From: Actinomycetota bacterium
GTDB taxonomy: Bacteria > Actinomycetota > Actinomycetes > S36-B12 > UBA10799
DNA length: 64,000 nt
Reading direction: 5' to 3'
Assembly (NCBI GenBank): GCA_020637055.1
Contig: JACJWR010000001.1
Span: 496,001 to 560,000, forward strand
Shown here: positions 16,857-24,977 of the stretch, one piece after another
Layout of the letters: each line of letters starts with the position of its first letter
Numbering within the stretch: position 1 is the stretch's first letter
Program-made: the position numbers and the translations under genes
Notes under the pieces: model-generated
What the model was told of the DNA's origin: nothing
What the model saw: only the letters and a program-made list of their open reading frames with translations
Database searches by the model: none

Positions 16857-17980
16857 GAGTGCGGACCATCCCGCAACTCACTCGCCAGGGCCGCCACGAC
16901 GTCCTGCAGCGATCCGCCGTTCGCGACGACATCGAGCTGTCGACGGTAGGAGCCGCCCTGGGCCACCATGACCGGGATGAGGTCGAGTTCGGCGCGGCAG
17001 CCGAGCCGGTCGGCGATGGGGTGCAGGTGCTCCACGAGTTCGAGCAACTCTTCGGACAGTGGCCGATGGTGGCCGTGATCGTCGGTGATGATCTGCGCAT
17101 CGAGGCCGTAGCGGGCGGCCCGCCACTTGTTCTCGCGAACCACCCAGGTGTGGCGCAGTGGCACCGGTGCGCCGGCGTCGAGCAGATCGTCGAACCAGGT
17201 GACGATGCACTGGGCCAAGGCGGAGATCGCGGCCACCTCCATCAGCGACGGGATCCCGTCGCACATGCGCAGTTCCACGGTGCCGAATCCCGGGTGGGGG
17301 CGGATATCCCACCAGACCTCCCGAACCGTGGAGATGCTTCCGGCCCGGATCAGCGCATCGAGGAACATCTCGAACTCGGCCCAGTCCTCCATCCGCGGCG
17401 GCAGGCCTGCCGTCGGCATGATCTCGAACACTTTGGTGCGGGCGCTGGCAAGTCCGGTGTCCTCGCCCTCCCAGAACGGGCTGGAACAACTCAGCGCCAG
17501 CAGGTGGGGCAGGTAGGTGGTGAGGCCGTTGACCGTCTGGATGGCCTTCTCCTTGGACCTCACCCCGACGTGCACGTGGACGCCGTGAATCATCAACCGA
17601 CGCGCGGGCCACTGGATGGTCTCCACCAGTTGGTGGTATCTCGGGTTGGGGCTGATGGTGAGGTCGGTCCAATGCACGAACGGGTGGGTGCCGGACGACA
17701 TCATCTGCACCCCACGGGCATCGAGCTCCGGCTGGAGTTCGGCCAGCGTGCCTTCGATGTCGGCCCTGGCCTCGGCCGGCGTCTCGCAGATGCCCGTGAT
17801 CACCTCGATGCTGGATTCGAACAGTTCGTGTTTGGCCTTGGGATGCTCACCGCCGTACGGTTCGCTGACCGCGTCGAGGATGCCGACCGAGTCCGGCACC
17901 GGCATGCCGGTCTCGTTGTCCACCACCCAGTACTCGACCTCGACGCCGAGTGTGCTCCGCTCGGAGGAATTGAACTCCAT
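16853..17980 (-). CDS. YbdK-type carboxylate-amine ligase (glutamate-cysteine ligase family)
   Basis: 375 aa from ATG 17980. TLGVEVEYWVVD (about 9-20) is the Glu/Asp-rich ATP-metal motif of GCS2 ligases; HELFESSIEVITGICET and RRLMIHGVHVHVGV are further family blocks, as is the RPHPGFGTVELRMCD segment near 250. The enzyme joins an amine to the gamma-carboxylate of glutamate using ATP. In actinobacteria family members serve ergothioneine synthesis (EgtA) or gamma-glutamyl-cysteine formation; nothing in the neighbourhood decides. TACTTT lies eight bases before the ATG. First gene of the pair with the M20 amidohydrolase. Confidence 0.88.
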   Translation of the reverse strand: MEFNSSERSTLGVEVEYWVVDNETGMPVPDSVGILDAVSEPYGGEHPKAKHELFESSIEVITGICETPAEARADIEGTLAELQPELDARGVQMMSSGTHPFVHWTDLTISPNPRYHQLVETIQWPARRLMIHGVHVHVGVRSKEKAIQTVNGLTTYLPHLLALSCSSPFWEGEDTGLASARTKVFEIMPTAGLPPRMEDWAEFEMFLDALIRAGSISTVREVWWDIRPHPGFGTVELRMCDGIPSLMEVAAISALAQCIVTWFDDLLDAGAPVPLRHTWVVRENKWRAARYGLDAQIITDDHGHHRPLSEELLELVEHLHPIADRLGCRAELDLIPVMVAQGGSYRRQLDVVANGGSLQDVVAALASELRDGPHS

Positions 17981-18107
17981 GACAGTCCAAAGTAGTCCTC
18001 CGGAGACGCCGATGGGACCCATCGGCACGATGGGTGACCCCCGCTGACGGGTAGGCGGTGCATCCCCTATGCTGGTCAGGCTCTCACCGGCACATCGCAA
18101 GCCCAAG

Positions 18108-18180
18108 GCCCCCATCGTCTAGCGGCCTAGGACGCCGCCCTTTCACGGCGGTAGCACGGGTTCGAATCCCGTTGGGGGTA
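18108..18180 (+). tRNA. tRNA-Glu (anticodon UUC)
   Basis: 73 bases. Acceptor GCCCCCA pairs with TGGGGGT; anticodon stem CCGCC/GGCGG with loop CTTTCAC (TTC); T arm ACGGG-TTCGAAT-CCCGT; discriminator A. First of three tRNA genes in a row. Confidence 0.92.
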
Positions 18181-18210
18181 CGCAGGTCAACAGCTTGTTC
18201 GCAAGCTCGA

Positions 18211-18287
18211 GGCCCCGTAGCGCAGTTGGTTAGCGCGCCGCCCTGTCACGGCGGAGGTCGCGGGTTCGAGTCCCGTCGGGGTCGCCA
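18211..18287 (+). tRNA. tRNA-Asp (anticodon GUC), CCA encoded
   Basis: Acceptor GGCCCCG pairs with CGGGGTC; anticodon stem CCGCC/GGCGG with loop CTGTCAC (GTC); T arm GCGGG-TTCGAGT-CCCGT; discriminator G 18284 followed by an encoded CCA. It lies 30 bases after tRNA-Glu. Confidence 0.92.
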
Positions 18288-18311
18288 ATGGGCCGGTCTT
18301 CCGGCCCATTG
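18286..18311 (+). terminator. hairpin after tRNA-Asp
   Basis: CAATGGGCCGG, loop TCTT, CCGGCCCATTG: a perfect 11-bp stem directly after the tRNA-Asp 3' end. No clear T-run. It probably ends the Glu-Asp transcript, or marks a processing point before tRNA-Phe. Confidence 0.7.
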
Positions 18312-18360
18312 CTGCGCGTGGCTCCGCCGCCGGCGATCCCGGTATCTGGACCCCTCGCAG

Positions 18361-18434
18361 GGCCAGGTAGCTCAGTTGGTACGAGCGTCCGCCTGAAAAG
18401 CGGAAGGTCGCCGGTTCGACCCCGGCCCTGGCCA
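18361..18434 (+). tRNA. tRNA-Phe (anticodon GAA)
   Basis: 74 bases. Acceptor GGCCAGG pairs with CCTGGCC; D stem GCTC/GAGC; anticodon stem CCGCC/GGCGG-type with loop CTGAAAA (GAA); T arm GCCGG-TTCGACC-CCGGC; discriminator A; no CCA encoded. Confidence 0.92.
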
Positions 18435-18469
18435 CTTCTGAAGGGGCGCGATTCAACGCGTGGGCCTAG

Positions 18470-18475
18470 TACGGT
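18470..18475 (+). promoter_or_regulatory. -10 box, leaderless start
   Basis: TACGGT followed by six bases and ATG 18482 of the acetyltransferase-like gene. Confidence 0.5.
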
Positions 18476-18481
18476 CCGACC

Positions 18482-19066
18482 ATGACCTCCGATCTCGCGG
18501 TTCGGTTGGCGACGCACGCGGACATCCCGGCCCTCATGGCGGTTGAGGGGCGCAGCTACGTCGACAATCTCAGCGCCGAACAGCGGGCGACCGGTTTCGT
18601 GTCGATCCTGCATTCCCAGCGGTGGTTTGCCGACGCGGTGGATGACGCGGGTGTGCACCTCGCCCAGAGCGGCGACGGGAACGTTTGCGGTTTCATCGCC
18701 GTCACGCCCCCGCCCGACCCCGCTGCGGCCGAGTTGCCGCCGATCATCCGGGCCATGTTGAAACTCGCCGACGAACTGGAGTTTCGGGGGTCACCCATCG
18801 CCCGGCAGCGATACGCGTTTCGAGGCCCGGTCGTGATCGACGCCGCCGCCCGCGGCCGTGGACTCTATTCGAGGTTCAGCGCCGTGACCCGCGCAGCGTA
18901 CCGAGATCGCTACGACATCGGCGTGCTGTTCACGGCAGCGGAGAATCCGCGGTCGGTCCACACCACGACCACCAAACTCGGCGCTGAGCCGCTGGCGACC
19001 TTCGAGGTCGAATCCAAGCGCTATCACTTCCTGGCTTTCGCCTTCGCGTCCGATGGCCTGAACTGA
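18482..19066 (+). CDS. GNAT-like N-acetyltransferase
   Basis: 194 aa. The order of segments fits a GNAT fold: VRLATHADIPALMAVEG at the N-terminus (strand 1 and helix 1), VCGFIAVTP (strand 4), and a helix after RGRGLYSRFSAV that stands where the acetyl-CoA pyrophosphate loop (R/Q-x-x-G-x-G/A) belongs; here the sequence AARGRGLY fits that loop. It should transfer an acyl group from acyl-CoA to an amine; substrate unknown. It starts six bases after a TANNNT box and has no Shine-Dalgarno site. It stands between the tRNA cluster and a second, opposing GNAT gene. Confidence 0.7.
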   Translation: MTSDLAVRLATHADIPALMAVEGRSYVDNLSAEQRATGFVSILHSQRWFADAVDDAGVHLAQSGDGNVCGFIAVTPPPDPAAAELPPIIRAMLKLADELEFRGSPIARQRYAFRGPVVIDAAARGRGLYSRFSAVTRAAYRDRYDIGVLFTAAENPRSVHTTTTKLGAEPLATFEVESKRYHFLAFAFASDGLN

Positions 19067-19130
19067 CGAGGGACCACCCGTCCCCGCGGGCGGGCCGGTC
19101 GCCGTTCGTGCTGGCGGGATTGTGCCTGTC

Positions 19131-19715
19131 TCAGTCCCCGGGGCGCACCGCGAAGGTCTCCAGCTGTGCGAGCACGCTGGGTCCGCAATCACCGGTCAAG
19201 CGCCAGACGGCACTGCGGCCGGATAGACCCGGGACCGCCGGTTCACCGGTGGTGTCCGGGAGACGGTGGTAGCCGAGCAGGCGCGGCACACCCGCACTGG
19301 CGACGTTCTCGACGGCGTGGTGGATTTCGACCCGATCGATTCCGGGAGTCGACAGCGCTTCTTCGGTGAGCAGGGCCGCTGTGGTCGCCGCTACCCGGCG
19401 TCGCACTACCTGCCGGCTCACCCAATAGCCGATTTCGAGACCGCCGGGACCGATCCGCTGGTGCAGCCCACAGCCCCCGACAGCCGTCCCGTCCAGCCAG
19501 ATGCCGAACACTTTATCGCCGCCGTTGGCGGCCAACTGCTGCCAGCGTTCGATCAGCGCCAGTCGGCGATCCCGCGGCAACGGCTCCTCGGCCACCCACG
19601 GCATGAACGGGGCGAGGTGATCCTGACTGTCGGCGATGGCGGCGGCGAGCGCATCGACATCGGTCGCGCGCCAGAGCCGTAACTCCAGCGCCCCGCGCCG
19701 CAACCCCGGATTCAC
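19131..19715 (-). CDS. RimJ/RimL-type GNAT acetyltransferase
   Basis: 194 aa from GTG 19715, chosen because TACCCT ends exactly six bases upstream; an ATG at 19751 is possible but has no signal. LELRLWRATDVDALAAAIADSQDHL (in pieces), then FGIWLDGTAVGGCGLHQRIGPGGLEIGYWVSR match the RimJ/RimL/SpeG branch. The acetyl-CoA loop (normally Q/R-x-x-G-x-A) reads VRRRVAATTAALL, with the leading basic residues and Ala in place. EIHHAVENVASAGVPRLLGY is the usual ending, where Asn-x-x-S precedes the last helix. Substrate, perhaps a protein N-terminus or small amine, is unknown. It is divergent from the AlkD gene. Confidence 0.82.
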   Translation of the reverse strand: MNPGLRRGALELRLWRATDVDALAAAIADSQDHLAPFMPWVAEEPLPRDRRLALIERWQQLAANGGDKVFGIWLDGTAVGGCGLHQRIGPGGLEIGYWVSRQVVRRRVAATTAALLTEEALSTPGIDRVEIHHAVENVASAGVPRLLGYHRLPDTTGEPAVPGLSGRSAVWRLTGDCGPSVLAQLETFAVRPGD

Positions 19716-19721
19716 CCGGTC

Positions 19722-19727
19722 AGGGTA
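19722..19727 (-). promoter_or_regulatory. -10 box, leaderless start of the RimJ-like gene
   Basis: On the minus strand TACCCT, six bases, GTG 19715. It decides the start of this gene. Confidence 0.5.
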
Positions 19728-19793
19728 ATCCGACGCCTGGGCCCGGAGCATGCTCGCGGCCGACTCCGGCAACCGGCTGACAGGATGTCCGGC

Positions 19794-20489
19794 ATGTGGC
19801 AGCAGGAGATGGTCGTCCGCCTCCGGCAGGCGTATGAGGCGGCGGCGGATCCGGATCGGGCTGAGGCAATGTCGGCCTACCTCAAAGGAGTGGCTCCGTT
19901 CCTGGGCATCGGGGCGGGTGACCGCCGCCGGATGATGCGGCAGGTGTGGCGCGAGTTGCCCACCCCAACGGCGCAGGAGGCGGTCGCGGGCGCCGCCGAC
20001 CTGCGCGCGCTCGAGTTCCGGGAGTATCACTACGTCGGGGCCGAGACGCTCGGCCGGTGGCATCGGAAGTTGGACCCCGCCCTGTTGAACACCGAGATAC
20101 GCGCCGCGTTGTTGCACGTCCCCTGGTGGGATTCGGTGGATCTGCTGGGATCGGCGGTGATCAACCCGATGACGGCAGAACACCCCGAGACCCTCGACGT
20201 GATGTGGGAGTGGAACTCGGCCGCCGATCAGTGGTTGATCCGCGCCTCGATCCAACACCAGCGTGGTCGCAAGGCACCCGATCTGGATCTGCTGTTCGCC
20301 TTGTGCGAGCCGCACACCGCCGACCGACGGTTCTTCGTGGCCAAGGCGATCGGCTGGGCGCTACGAGACGCCACCCGAATCGACGTCGGCGCCGTCGAGG
20401 ACTTCGTCGCCGCGCATCCGGAGTTGCCCCCGGTGGCAGCCCGGGAAGCGCGTCGGGGCATCGCCCGCGAAACCGCTGTGGACGTCTGA
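19794..20489 (+). CDS. AlkD-like DNA alkylation repair protein
   Basis: 231 aa from ATG 19794 (CAGGAT seven bases upstream; ATG 19785 is possible). The HEAT-repeat glycosylase family is recognised from AMSAYLKGVAPFLGIGAGDRRR, ALEFREYHYVGAETLGRW, PWWDSVDLLGS, the WNSAADQWLIRASIQHQ block with its conserved Trp and Arg, and FFVAKAIGWALRD. In AlkD a Trp, Asp and Arg in these blocks contact the lesion; WWDSVD supplies the Asp. It removes alkylated purines such as 3- and 7-methyl adducts without flipping the base. Length is normal for the family. It stands alone. Confidence 0.88.
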   Translation: MWQQEMVVRLRQAYEAAADPDRAEAMSAYLKGVAPFLGIGAGDRRRMMRQVWRELPTPTAQEAVAGAADLRALEFREYHYVGAETLGRWHRKLDPALLNTEIRAALLHVPWWDSVDLLGSAVINPMTAEHPETLDVMWEWNSAADQWLIRASIQHQRGRKAPDLDLLFALCEPHTADRRFFVAKAIGWALRDATRIDVGAVEDFVAAHPELPPVAAREARRGIARETAVDV

Positions 20490-20498
20490 AGGCTGGGG

Positions 20499-21206
20499 CT
20501 ACGCGTTCTGCGCCAACGCCTCGGCCCGCCGTTGCTTCTGATCGCCGCGGATCGCCAGCACAACTGTCACCACCATCGGGATGAGCCCGTACAGCAGCGG
20601 GTGGGGTTTGTTGAGCAGGCCCATACTGTGGCAGAAAGCCCCGGAGACGAACCCCAACGTCATCAGCGCTCCGGCTTTCGCGAGTTGGGTGGTGGCGGGC
20701 CGCCAGTGGGCGTCGAGCCACCTGGTCGAGTAGGCGACCCCGTGGAGGAAACTCCCGGTGTTCGCGGTGAGCCAGCCGCGCATCGCGGGCGTTTCGAAGA
20801 CTCCGACCGCCACACAGGTCATGCCGAGCGAAACCATGGGCACCGACACCCACGGGTTCTCCAGCGACAGCAGGCTCAACACCGCCACCGCGGTCAAGAC
20901 GGCCGCGCCACCCCCGATCGGCACCGCCACCCGCAATCCGAGCGGACCGGGAAACCGGCCCCGCAGCAACAGCCCGAGCGCGACCCCACCCACTGCGCCC
21001 AGCAGCGAAAGCACGGCCAGGCCCGACCGTGACCAGTCCTCCCACGGTTCGCTGGCCAGGACCACCAGATTGCCGGCCTGGTTGGTGGTGAACACCCCGT
21101 ACTTCTCGTAGCCGTACGTGTCCACCACACCGACGCTCCACGAGAGCAGGAACGTCACCAGCACCGGGTGGTTGAAGAATCGCACCTCGTCGACGGCTGC
21201 CCGCAT
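20499..21206 (-). CDS. DUF1275 (YoaK-like) membrane protein
   Basis: 235 aa, six or seven hydrophobic segments. GVVDTYGYEKYGVFTTNQAGNLVVL near residue 27 matches the family's conserved G-x-x-D-A-x-x-Y-x-x-x-x-x-F-x-x-x-x-T-G-N block, with NQAGN in place of MTGN. MRGWLTANTGSFLHGVAY echoes the second-half T-G-x-L block, so the protein is probably an internal two-fold repeat. Function of the family is not established. ATG 21206 stands six bases after TAGATT on the minus strand, a leaderless pattern. Confidence 0.8.
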   Translation of the reverse strand: MRAAVDEVRFFNHPVLVTFLLSWSVGVVDTYGYEKYGVFTTNQAGNLVVLASEPWEDWSRSGLAVLSLLGAVGGVALGLLLRGRFPGPLGLRVAVPIGGGAAVLTAVAVLSLLSLENPWVSVPMVSLGMTCVAVGVFETPAMRGWLTANTGSFLHGVAYSTRWLDAHWRPATTQLAKAGALMTLGFVSGAFCHSMGLLNKPHPLLYGLIPMVVTVVLAIRGDQKQRRAEALAQNA

Positions 21207-21212
21207 GGCGCG

Positions 21213-21218
21213 AATCTA
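21213..21218 (-). promoter_or_regulatory. -10 box, leaderless start of the DUF1275 gene
   Basis: TAGATT on the minus strand, six bases before ATG 21206. Confidence 0.5.
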
Positions 21219-21257
21219 GTCCGAACAGACACCGGACCATCAACGCCACAGCGGCTC

Positions 21258-21263
21258 TAGAGT
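21258..21263 (+). promoter_or_regulatory. -10 box, leaderless start of the ATP-grasp operon
   Basis: TAGAGT followed by six bases and ATG 21270. Confidence 0.5.
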
Positions 21264-21269
21264 TGACCG

Positions 21270-22169
21270 ATGGCGATTGCACTCGTGACCACCGATGCGG
21301 AGTTCATGGCCGGCGACCCCGACGTGGACATGCCATCGCTGATCAGCGCCCTGTCACGGGTCGGAGTCGAGGCCACCGCGGTGCCGTGGGCCGACCCGGC
21401 CACGGATTGGCATGCCTATGACTTGGTGGTGCTGCGCAGCCCCTGGGACTACACCCAACGATTCGACGAGTTCGCCGGCTGGCTCGAGCGGACGGCTGGC
21501 CAGACCCGGCTGTTGAACTGCCCGGAACTGGTGCGATGGAACTGGGACAAGCGCTACCTGGCGCAGTTGCACGAGCGTGGGGTGCCGGTCGTCGACACCC
21601 GGTTCGTCTCCCACGGGGACGACCCGGATTCGGTGATCGGCGCGATGTCATCGCCGCGCATCGTGGTCAAGCCTGCCGTCTCGGCCGGCGCTCAGGACAC
21701 CGGCCTGTTCGACCACGACGATCCGGGCGCCACGGCACTCGCCGGGCGCATCGTCGCAGGCGGCCGAGTCGCCTTGGTGCAACCGGAGCTCCCGGCAGTC
21801 ACCACCGCCGGTGAGACAGCCGTGATGTACCTCGGCGGCGGCTACTCCCATTCGGCCCGTAAGGGGCCGATCCTGGAACCCGGCGGCGGGCTTCGCGGCG
21901 GCACGTACATCGAGATCATCGAGGCCACCGAACCCACTGACGGGGAGTTCGCCGTGGCCGAAGCCACGATGGCGGCGGTCGCTGGGATCCACGCCGAACT
22001 ATCGTGTGGGTGCGGTGCGAATCTCCCGCTGTACGCCAGGATCGACATCGCCGAAGCGGCCGATGGGCCGGTGGTGCTTGAAGCCGAACTCGTCGAACCC
22101 AACCTGTTCCTGCGGGTGGATCCGTCGGCCCCCGACCGGTTTGCTGCGGCGATCAGCCGGGTGCTGTGA
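21270..22169 (+). CDS. ATP-grasp enzyme, substrate unknown
   Basis: 299 aa. It has the layout of the RimK/DcsG-like ATP-grasp group: an N-terminal Rossmann-like part (ALVTTDAEFMAGDPDVD, then DLVVLRSPWDYTQRFDEF), RWNWDKRYLAQLHERGVPVV leading into the ATP-grasp lid, IVVKPAVSAGAQDTGLF (nucleotide-binding Lys and small loop), and RIDIAEAADGPVVLEAELVEPNLFL with Glu and Asn magnesium ligands. Such proteins form amide bonds or similar by way of an acyl phosphate. In the family, relatives are near glutathione synthetase and cycloserine ligase. It is translationally coupled to a membrane protein (22166), so its product may be handled at the membrane. Confidence 0.78.
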   Translation: MAIALVTTDAEFMAGDPDVDMPSLISALSRVGVEATAVPWADPATDWHAYDLVVLRSPWDYTQRFDEFAGWLERTAGQTRLLNCPELVRWNWDKRYLAQLHERGVPVVDTRFVSHGDDPDSVIGAMSSPRIVVKPAVSAGAQDTGLFDHDDPGATALAGRIVAGGRVALVQPELPAVTTAGETAVMYLGGGYSHSARKGPILEPGGGLRGGTYIEIIEATEPTDGEFAVAEATMAAVAGIHAELSCGCGANLPLYARIDIAEAADGPVVLEAELVEPNLFLRVDPSAPDRFAAAISRVL

Positions 22170-24079
22170 CCGAGCCCAACGGAACCGATCCGGATCCGGG
22201 CGGGCGGCGCGCCCGATCCGCATCGGTACTGCTGCTGGCCGTCGCGTTCCTCACCGTGAGTCCGTTCGTGGCGCTGTCTCAGGGGTGGGCCGGCGCCGAG
22301 TGGGTGGCCATGTGGGCGACCACGACCCGGACACCGCTGACGTTGGCGGCCGGCCTGCTGCAACTCGCCGCCCCAACGCTGTTCGTGATGCTGGTGCTGG
22401 CCGCGGTCGGCACCTGGCGGCGGTGCCAGTGGTCGCTGCCGGTCGGATCGATCGCGCTGCTCGGCTCGGTGCTCGTGGTAGCCGGACCGCTGTTCGGCAT
22501 CGGGCTGGCCTCGTGGCTGCCGCTCGGGCGGGCACTCGCGCTGGCGACGATCGGCGTGGCGGCAGTGATGTTGTGGGCGGCTCGGCGCGGCACCCGATCC
22601 GGACGCACACGGTTGTTCGTCTGGGGGGTGGCCGGGTACACGCTGGCTGCCGCTGCGGCCGTCGTTCTGGCACTGGTCGCCGGCGGACTGCCCGGCGCTC
22701 CGTTGATCAGTCAGGTGAGAAGCGGCCCCGGAGTCCCCGAACGCTTCGCGGCACCGGAACAAGAGCAGAATCCGGCGATGGCGGCTTTCCCATTTGCGGC
22801 CATACACAACGACGCCGCCCAGTCGGACCTCTACCCGGGGCCGGTCGCGATCGATCCGGGCACCGCCGAGTTGCGCACCTTCACCGCTGGTGGGGGGTGT
22901 GCCTCCATCGCCTGGGATTCCACCGGCAACCTGGTCGCGGTGTGCGTCGCGGACGCCGTCACCGCACACGTCATCGATCCGGAGAGCATGGCCGGACTGG
23001 CCAGCTACCGGATTTCCGACCGTCCCTACAGTGCGGATTTCCTCACCGATTTCGGTGGCGGCGGATACATGTACCTCGATCACACCGATGCGATCGTCAC
23101 GCCCACCCTGCGGCGGACGCTGCTGGTGCTCGAACAGGTGCGATCGGGCGATTCCGGGGCAGTGGCGCAGCGGCTGGAGTTGCGCCCACGGGTCGAATTC
23201 GACTTGGACTCGGCCCTCGTCCCAGGTGAACGGGCGACGTCCGCGCTGCCCGATTCGTCCGGCCGGATCTGGTTCGTCGGCCAGCAGGGGACGGTCGGAT
23301 TCGTGCAACCGGACACCGGCGAGGTGGTGTCCCGCCAGTGGCCGGGTGAAGACATCGAGAATTCCTTCGCGGTCGGTGAGGACGATGACGTCTACGTCGT
23401 CAGCTCCACCGCGCTGCGGCGACTGACCGCTCGTGGTGGCGACATCGAGGTCCAGTGGGAGGCGGCCTACGACGCCGGCACCGAACTCAAGCCGGGTCAG
23501 ACGAGTGCGGCATCGGGCACCACCCCCACCCTGCACGGCGAGGGGTTGGTGAGCATCGCCGACAACGGCGAACCCACCCACGTCGACGTCTTCGCAACTG
23601 CCGATGGGACCCGGCTTTGCCACCTGCCGGTATTCGCGCCGGGGGAGGGCGCCACCGAGAACTCGCTGGTGGCACTCGGCGACGATCTGCTGATCGAGAA
23701 CAACCTGGGATACGGGTTGCTCGACGTCGTCGGCGGTCACAGCACCGCCGCGGGACTGGTGCGGATCGACGTCGACCGCGACCGCGGGTGTGCGATCGGC
23801 TGGCGCAACGACACCATCCGGATACCGTCTGTGGTCTCCAAGGCCTCGGCCGCCGACGGGATCGCCCTGACCTACTCGAAGGACGAGAGTTGGTGGGGGG
23901 CGGACCGTTGGTGGATCACAGCGGTGGGACTCGCCGACGGCCGCATCGTGTGGCAACGGCTGGCCGGAGTGGGATCGGCGCGCAACAACCACTACGCGGC
24001 GATATACCTGGACCCGCGCGGCAACGTGGTTGTCGGCACGGCCATGGGCATAGTCGCGTTGGCGGCCCCCCGAAGCTAG
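22166..24079 (+). CDS. multi-pass membrane protein with a large extracellular, beta-propeller-like domain
   Basis: 637 aa from GTG 22166 within a GTGA overlap. Five hydrophobic helices lie in residues 18-175 (for example SVLLLAVAFLTVSPFVALSQ and the ALATIGVAAVMLWAA region). The other 450 residues are soluble and rich in Gly, Asp and Val, with recurring segments of the type GxIWFVGQQGTVGFVQPDTGEV, DDDVYVVSSTALRRL and GNVVVGTAMGIVAL. These resemble blades of a propeller such as PQQ or NHL repeats, though no strict motif is present. It is probably an outward-facing sensor or scaffold. I recognise no named family. Middle gene of the operon starting at 21270. Confidence 0.6.
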   Translation: MTEPNGTDPDPGGRRARSASVLLLAVAFLTVSPFVALSQGWAGAEWVAMWATTTRTPLTLAAGLLQLAAPTLFVMLVLAAVGTWRRCQWSLPVGSIALLGSVLVVAGPLFGIGLASWLPLGRALALATIGVAAVMLWAARRGTRSGRTRLFVWGVAGYTLAAAAAVVLALVAGGLPGAPLISQVRSGPGVPERFAAPEQEQNPAMAAFPFAAIHNDAAQSDLYPGPVAIDPGTAELRTFTAGGGCASIAWDSTGNLVAVCVADAVTAHVIDPESMAGLASYRISDRPYSADFLTDFGGGGYMYLDHTDAIVTPTLRRTLLVLEQVRSGDSGAVAQRLELRPRVEFDLDSALVPGERATSALPDSSGRIWFVGQQGTVGFVQPDTGEVVSRQWPGEDIENSFAVGEDDDVYVVSSTALRRLTARGGDIEVQWEAAYDAGTELKPGQTSAASGTTPTLHGEGLVSIADNGEPTHVDVFATADGTRLCHLPVFAPGEGATENSLVALGDDLLIENNLGYGLLDVVGGHSTAAGLVRIDVDRDRGCAIGWRNDTIRIPSVVSKASAADGIALTYSKDESWWGADRWWITAVGLADGRIVWQRLAGVGSARNNHYAAIYLDPRGNVVVGTAMGIVALAAPRS

Positions 24080-24094
24080 TCAGGCAGGTGTCGG

Positions 24095-24934
24095 ATGGAC
24101 GTCTTCGATCCGGTGTTCATGGTGCGGGATCTCGCCTTCGGCCGGGACTTCACCCCCAAGTTCTTCACCGCGCTGGTGGCGATCGGCTTCGTGCTGGTCG
24201 ACTTGGTTCGGCAGCGGCGGCTCGACTACGTGTGGGTGTTCGTTTTCGGCACCGCGATCTGGGCCGGGGCCGAGGCCCTGCTCAATTTCCAGGGTGTGCG
24301 GGACATGCCCACCCGGGAGCTGTTCGGTGAGCCCCTGGCCCTCCCCGTCTCCTACCTGATCCAGGGAATGAGCGAGGGCGCCTTCGTCGCAGTGGTGGGC
24401 CTGTACCTCGGCGACCGGTGGTTGTGCCGATCCACACGGAGGTGGTCCGTTCTGGTCGCCGTGGTGGTGCTGGCGGCTATCGCCGTCGCCACGTTCCGAT
24501 CCAGTCGACGGCTGCCTGGATTCGGCCAGGCCGGATCGCGTCGGGATGTCTTCGATGAGTCGGCGCTACTCGGCTTGGGCGTCCTGGTGGTGATCGGGTT
24601 GGTGTTCTTCTGGCGCTACCCGCCGTGGCGGGCACGCACGGCCGCGATGTTCGTGGCGATGGTGATTGTGGGAACCGGCTGGACCATCGCCCAGTCGTTG
24701 GTGCAGGGCCGCTGGGTGGAAGTGGGCGATCCCGTTGCCGGCTCGACGGGCGAGGCTGGGGTGGTGGTGAGCGTGGCAGTGTTCGCGTTCGACATCGTGA
24801 TCGAGATCGCCGCCGCCTATGTGCCGTTCTTGGCGCTGCCGGTGATGCTGCGGTTGGCGCGTGACCCCAGGCCCCTGCGCATCACCCCTGCCGACCGCGG
24901 GGTTGTTTCACCCCAACGGGTAGCGGCCGGGTGA
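24095..24934 (+). CDS. seven-helix-like membrane protein, unknown function
   Basis: 279 aa, starting 15 bases after the previous stop. Hydrophobic segments at about 22-38, 46-66, 84-108, 117-135, 152-172, 182-202 and 218-248. GAEALLNFQGVRDMPTRELFGEPLALPVSYLIQGMSEGAF lies in a conserved-looking central loop and helix. The C-terminus is basic and probably cytoplasmic. No enzymatic motif is visible. Third gene of the ATP-grasp operon; nothing in the sequence tells its role. Confidence 0.6.
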   Translation: MDVFDPVFMVRDLAFGRDFTPKFFTALVAIGFVLVDLVRQRRLDYVWVFVFGTAIWAGAEALLNFQGVRDMPTRELFGEPLALPVSYLIQGMSEGAFVAVVGLYLGDRWLCRSTRRWSVLVAVVVLAAIAVATFRSSRRLPGFGQAGSRRDVFDESALLGLGVLVVIGLVFFWRYPPWRARTAAMFVAMVIVGTGWTIAQSLVQGRWVEVGDPVAGSTGEAGVVVSVAVFAFDIVIEIAAAYVPFLALPVMLRLARDPRPLRITPADRGVVSPQRVAAG

Positions 24935-24964
24935 TCGGGGCGTTCTACAAGTCCGCTGAGCCAA

Positions 24965-24970
24965 TACTCT
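24965..24970 (+). promoter_or_regulatory. -10 box, leaderless start of the MDMPI-like gene
   Basis: TACTCT followed by seven bases and ATG 24978. Confidence 0.45.
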
Positions 24971-24977
24971 GGCGGTT

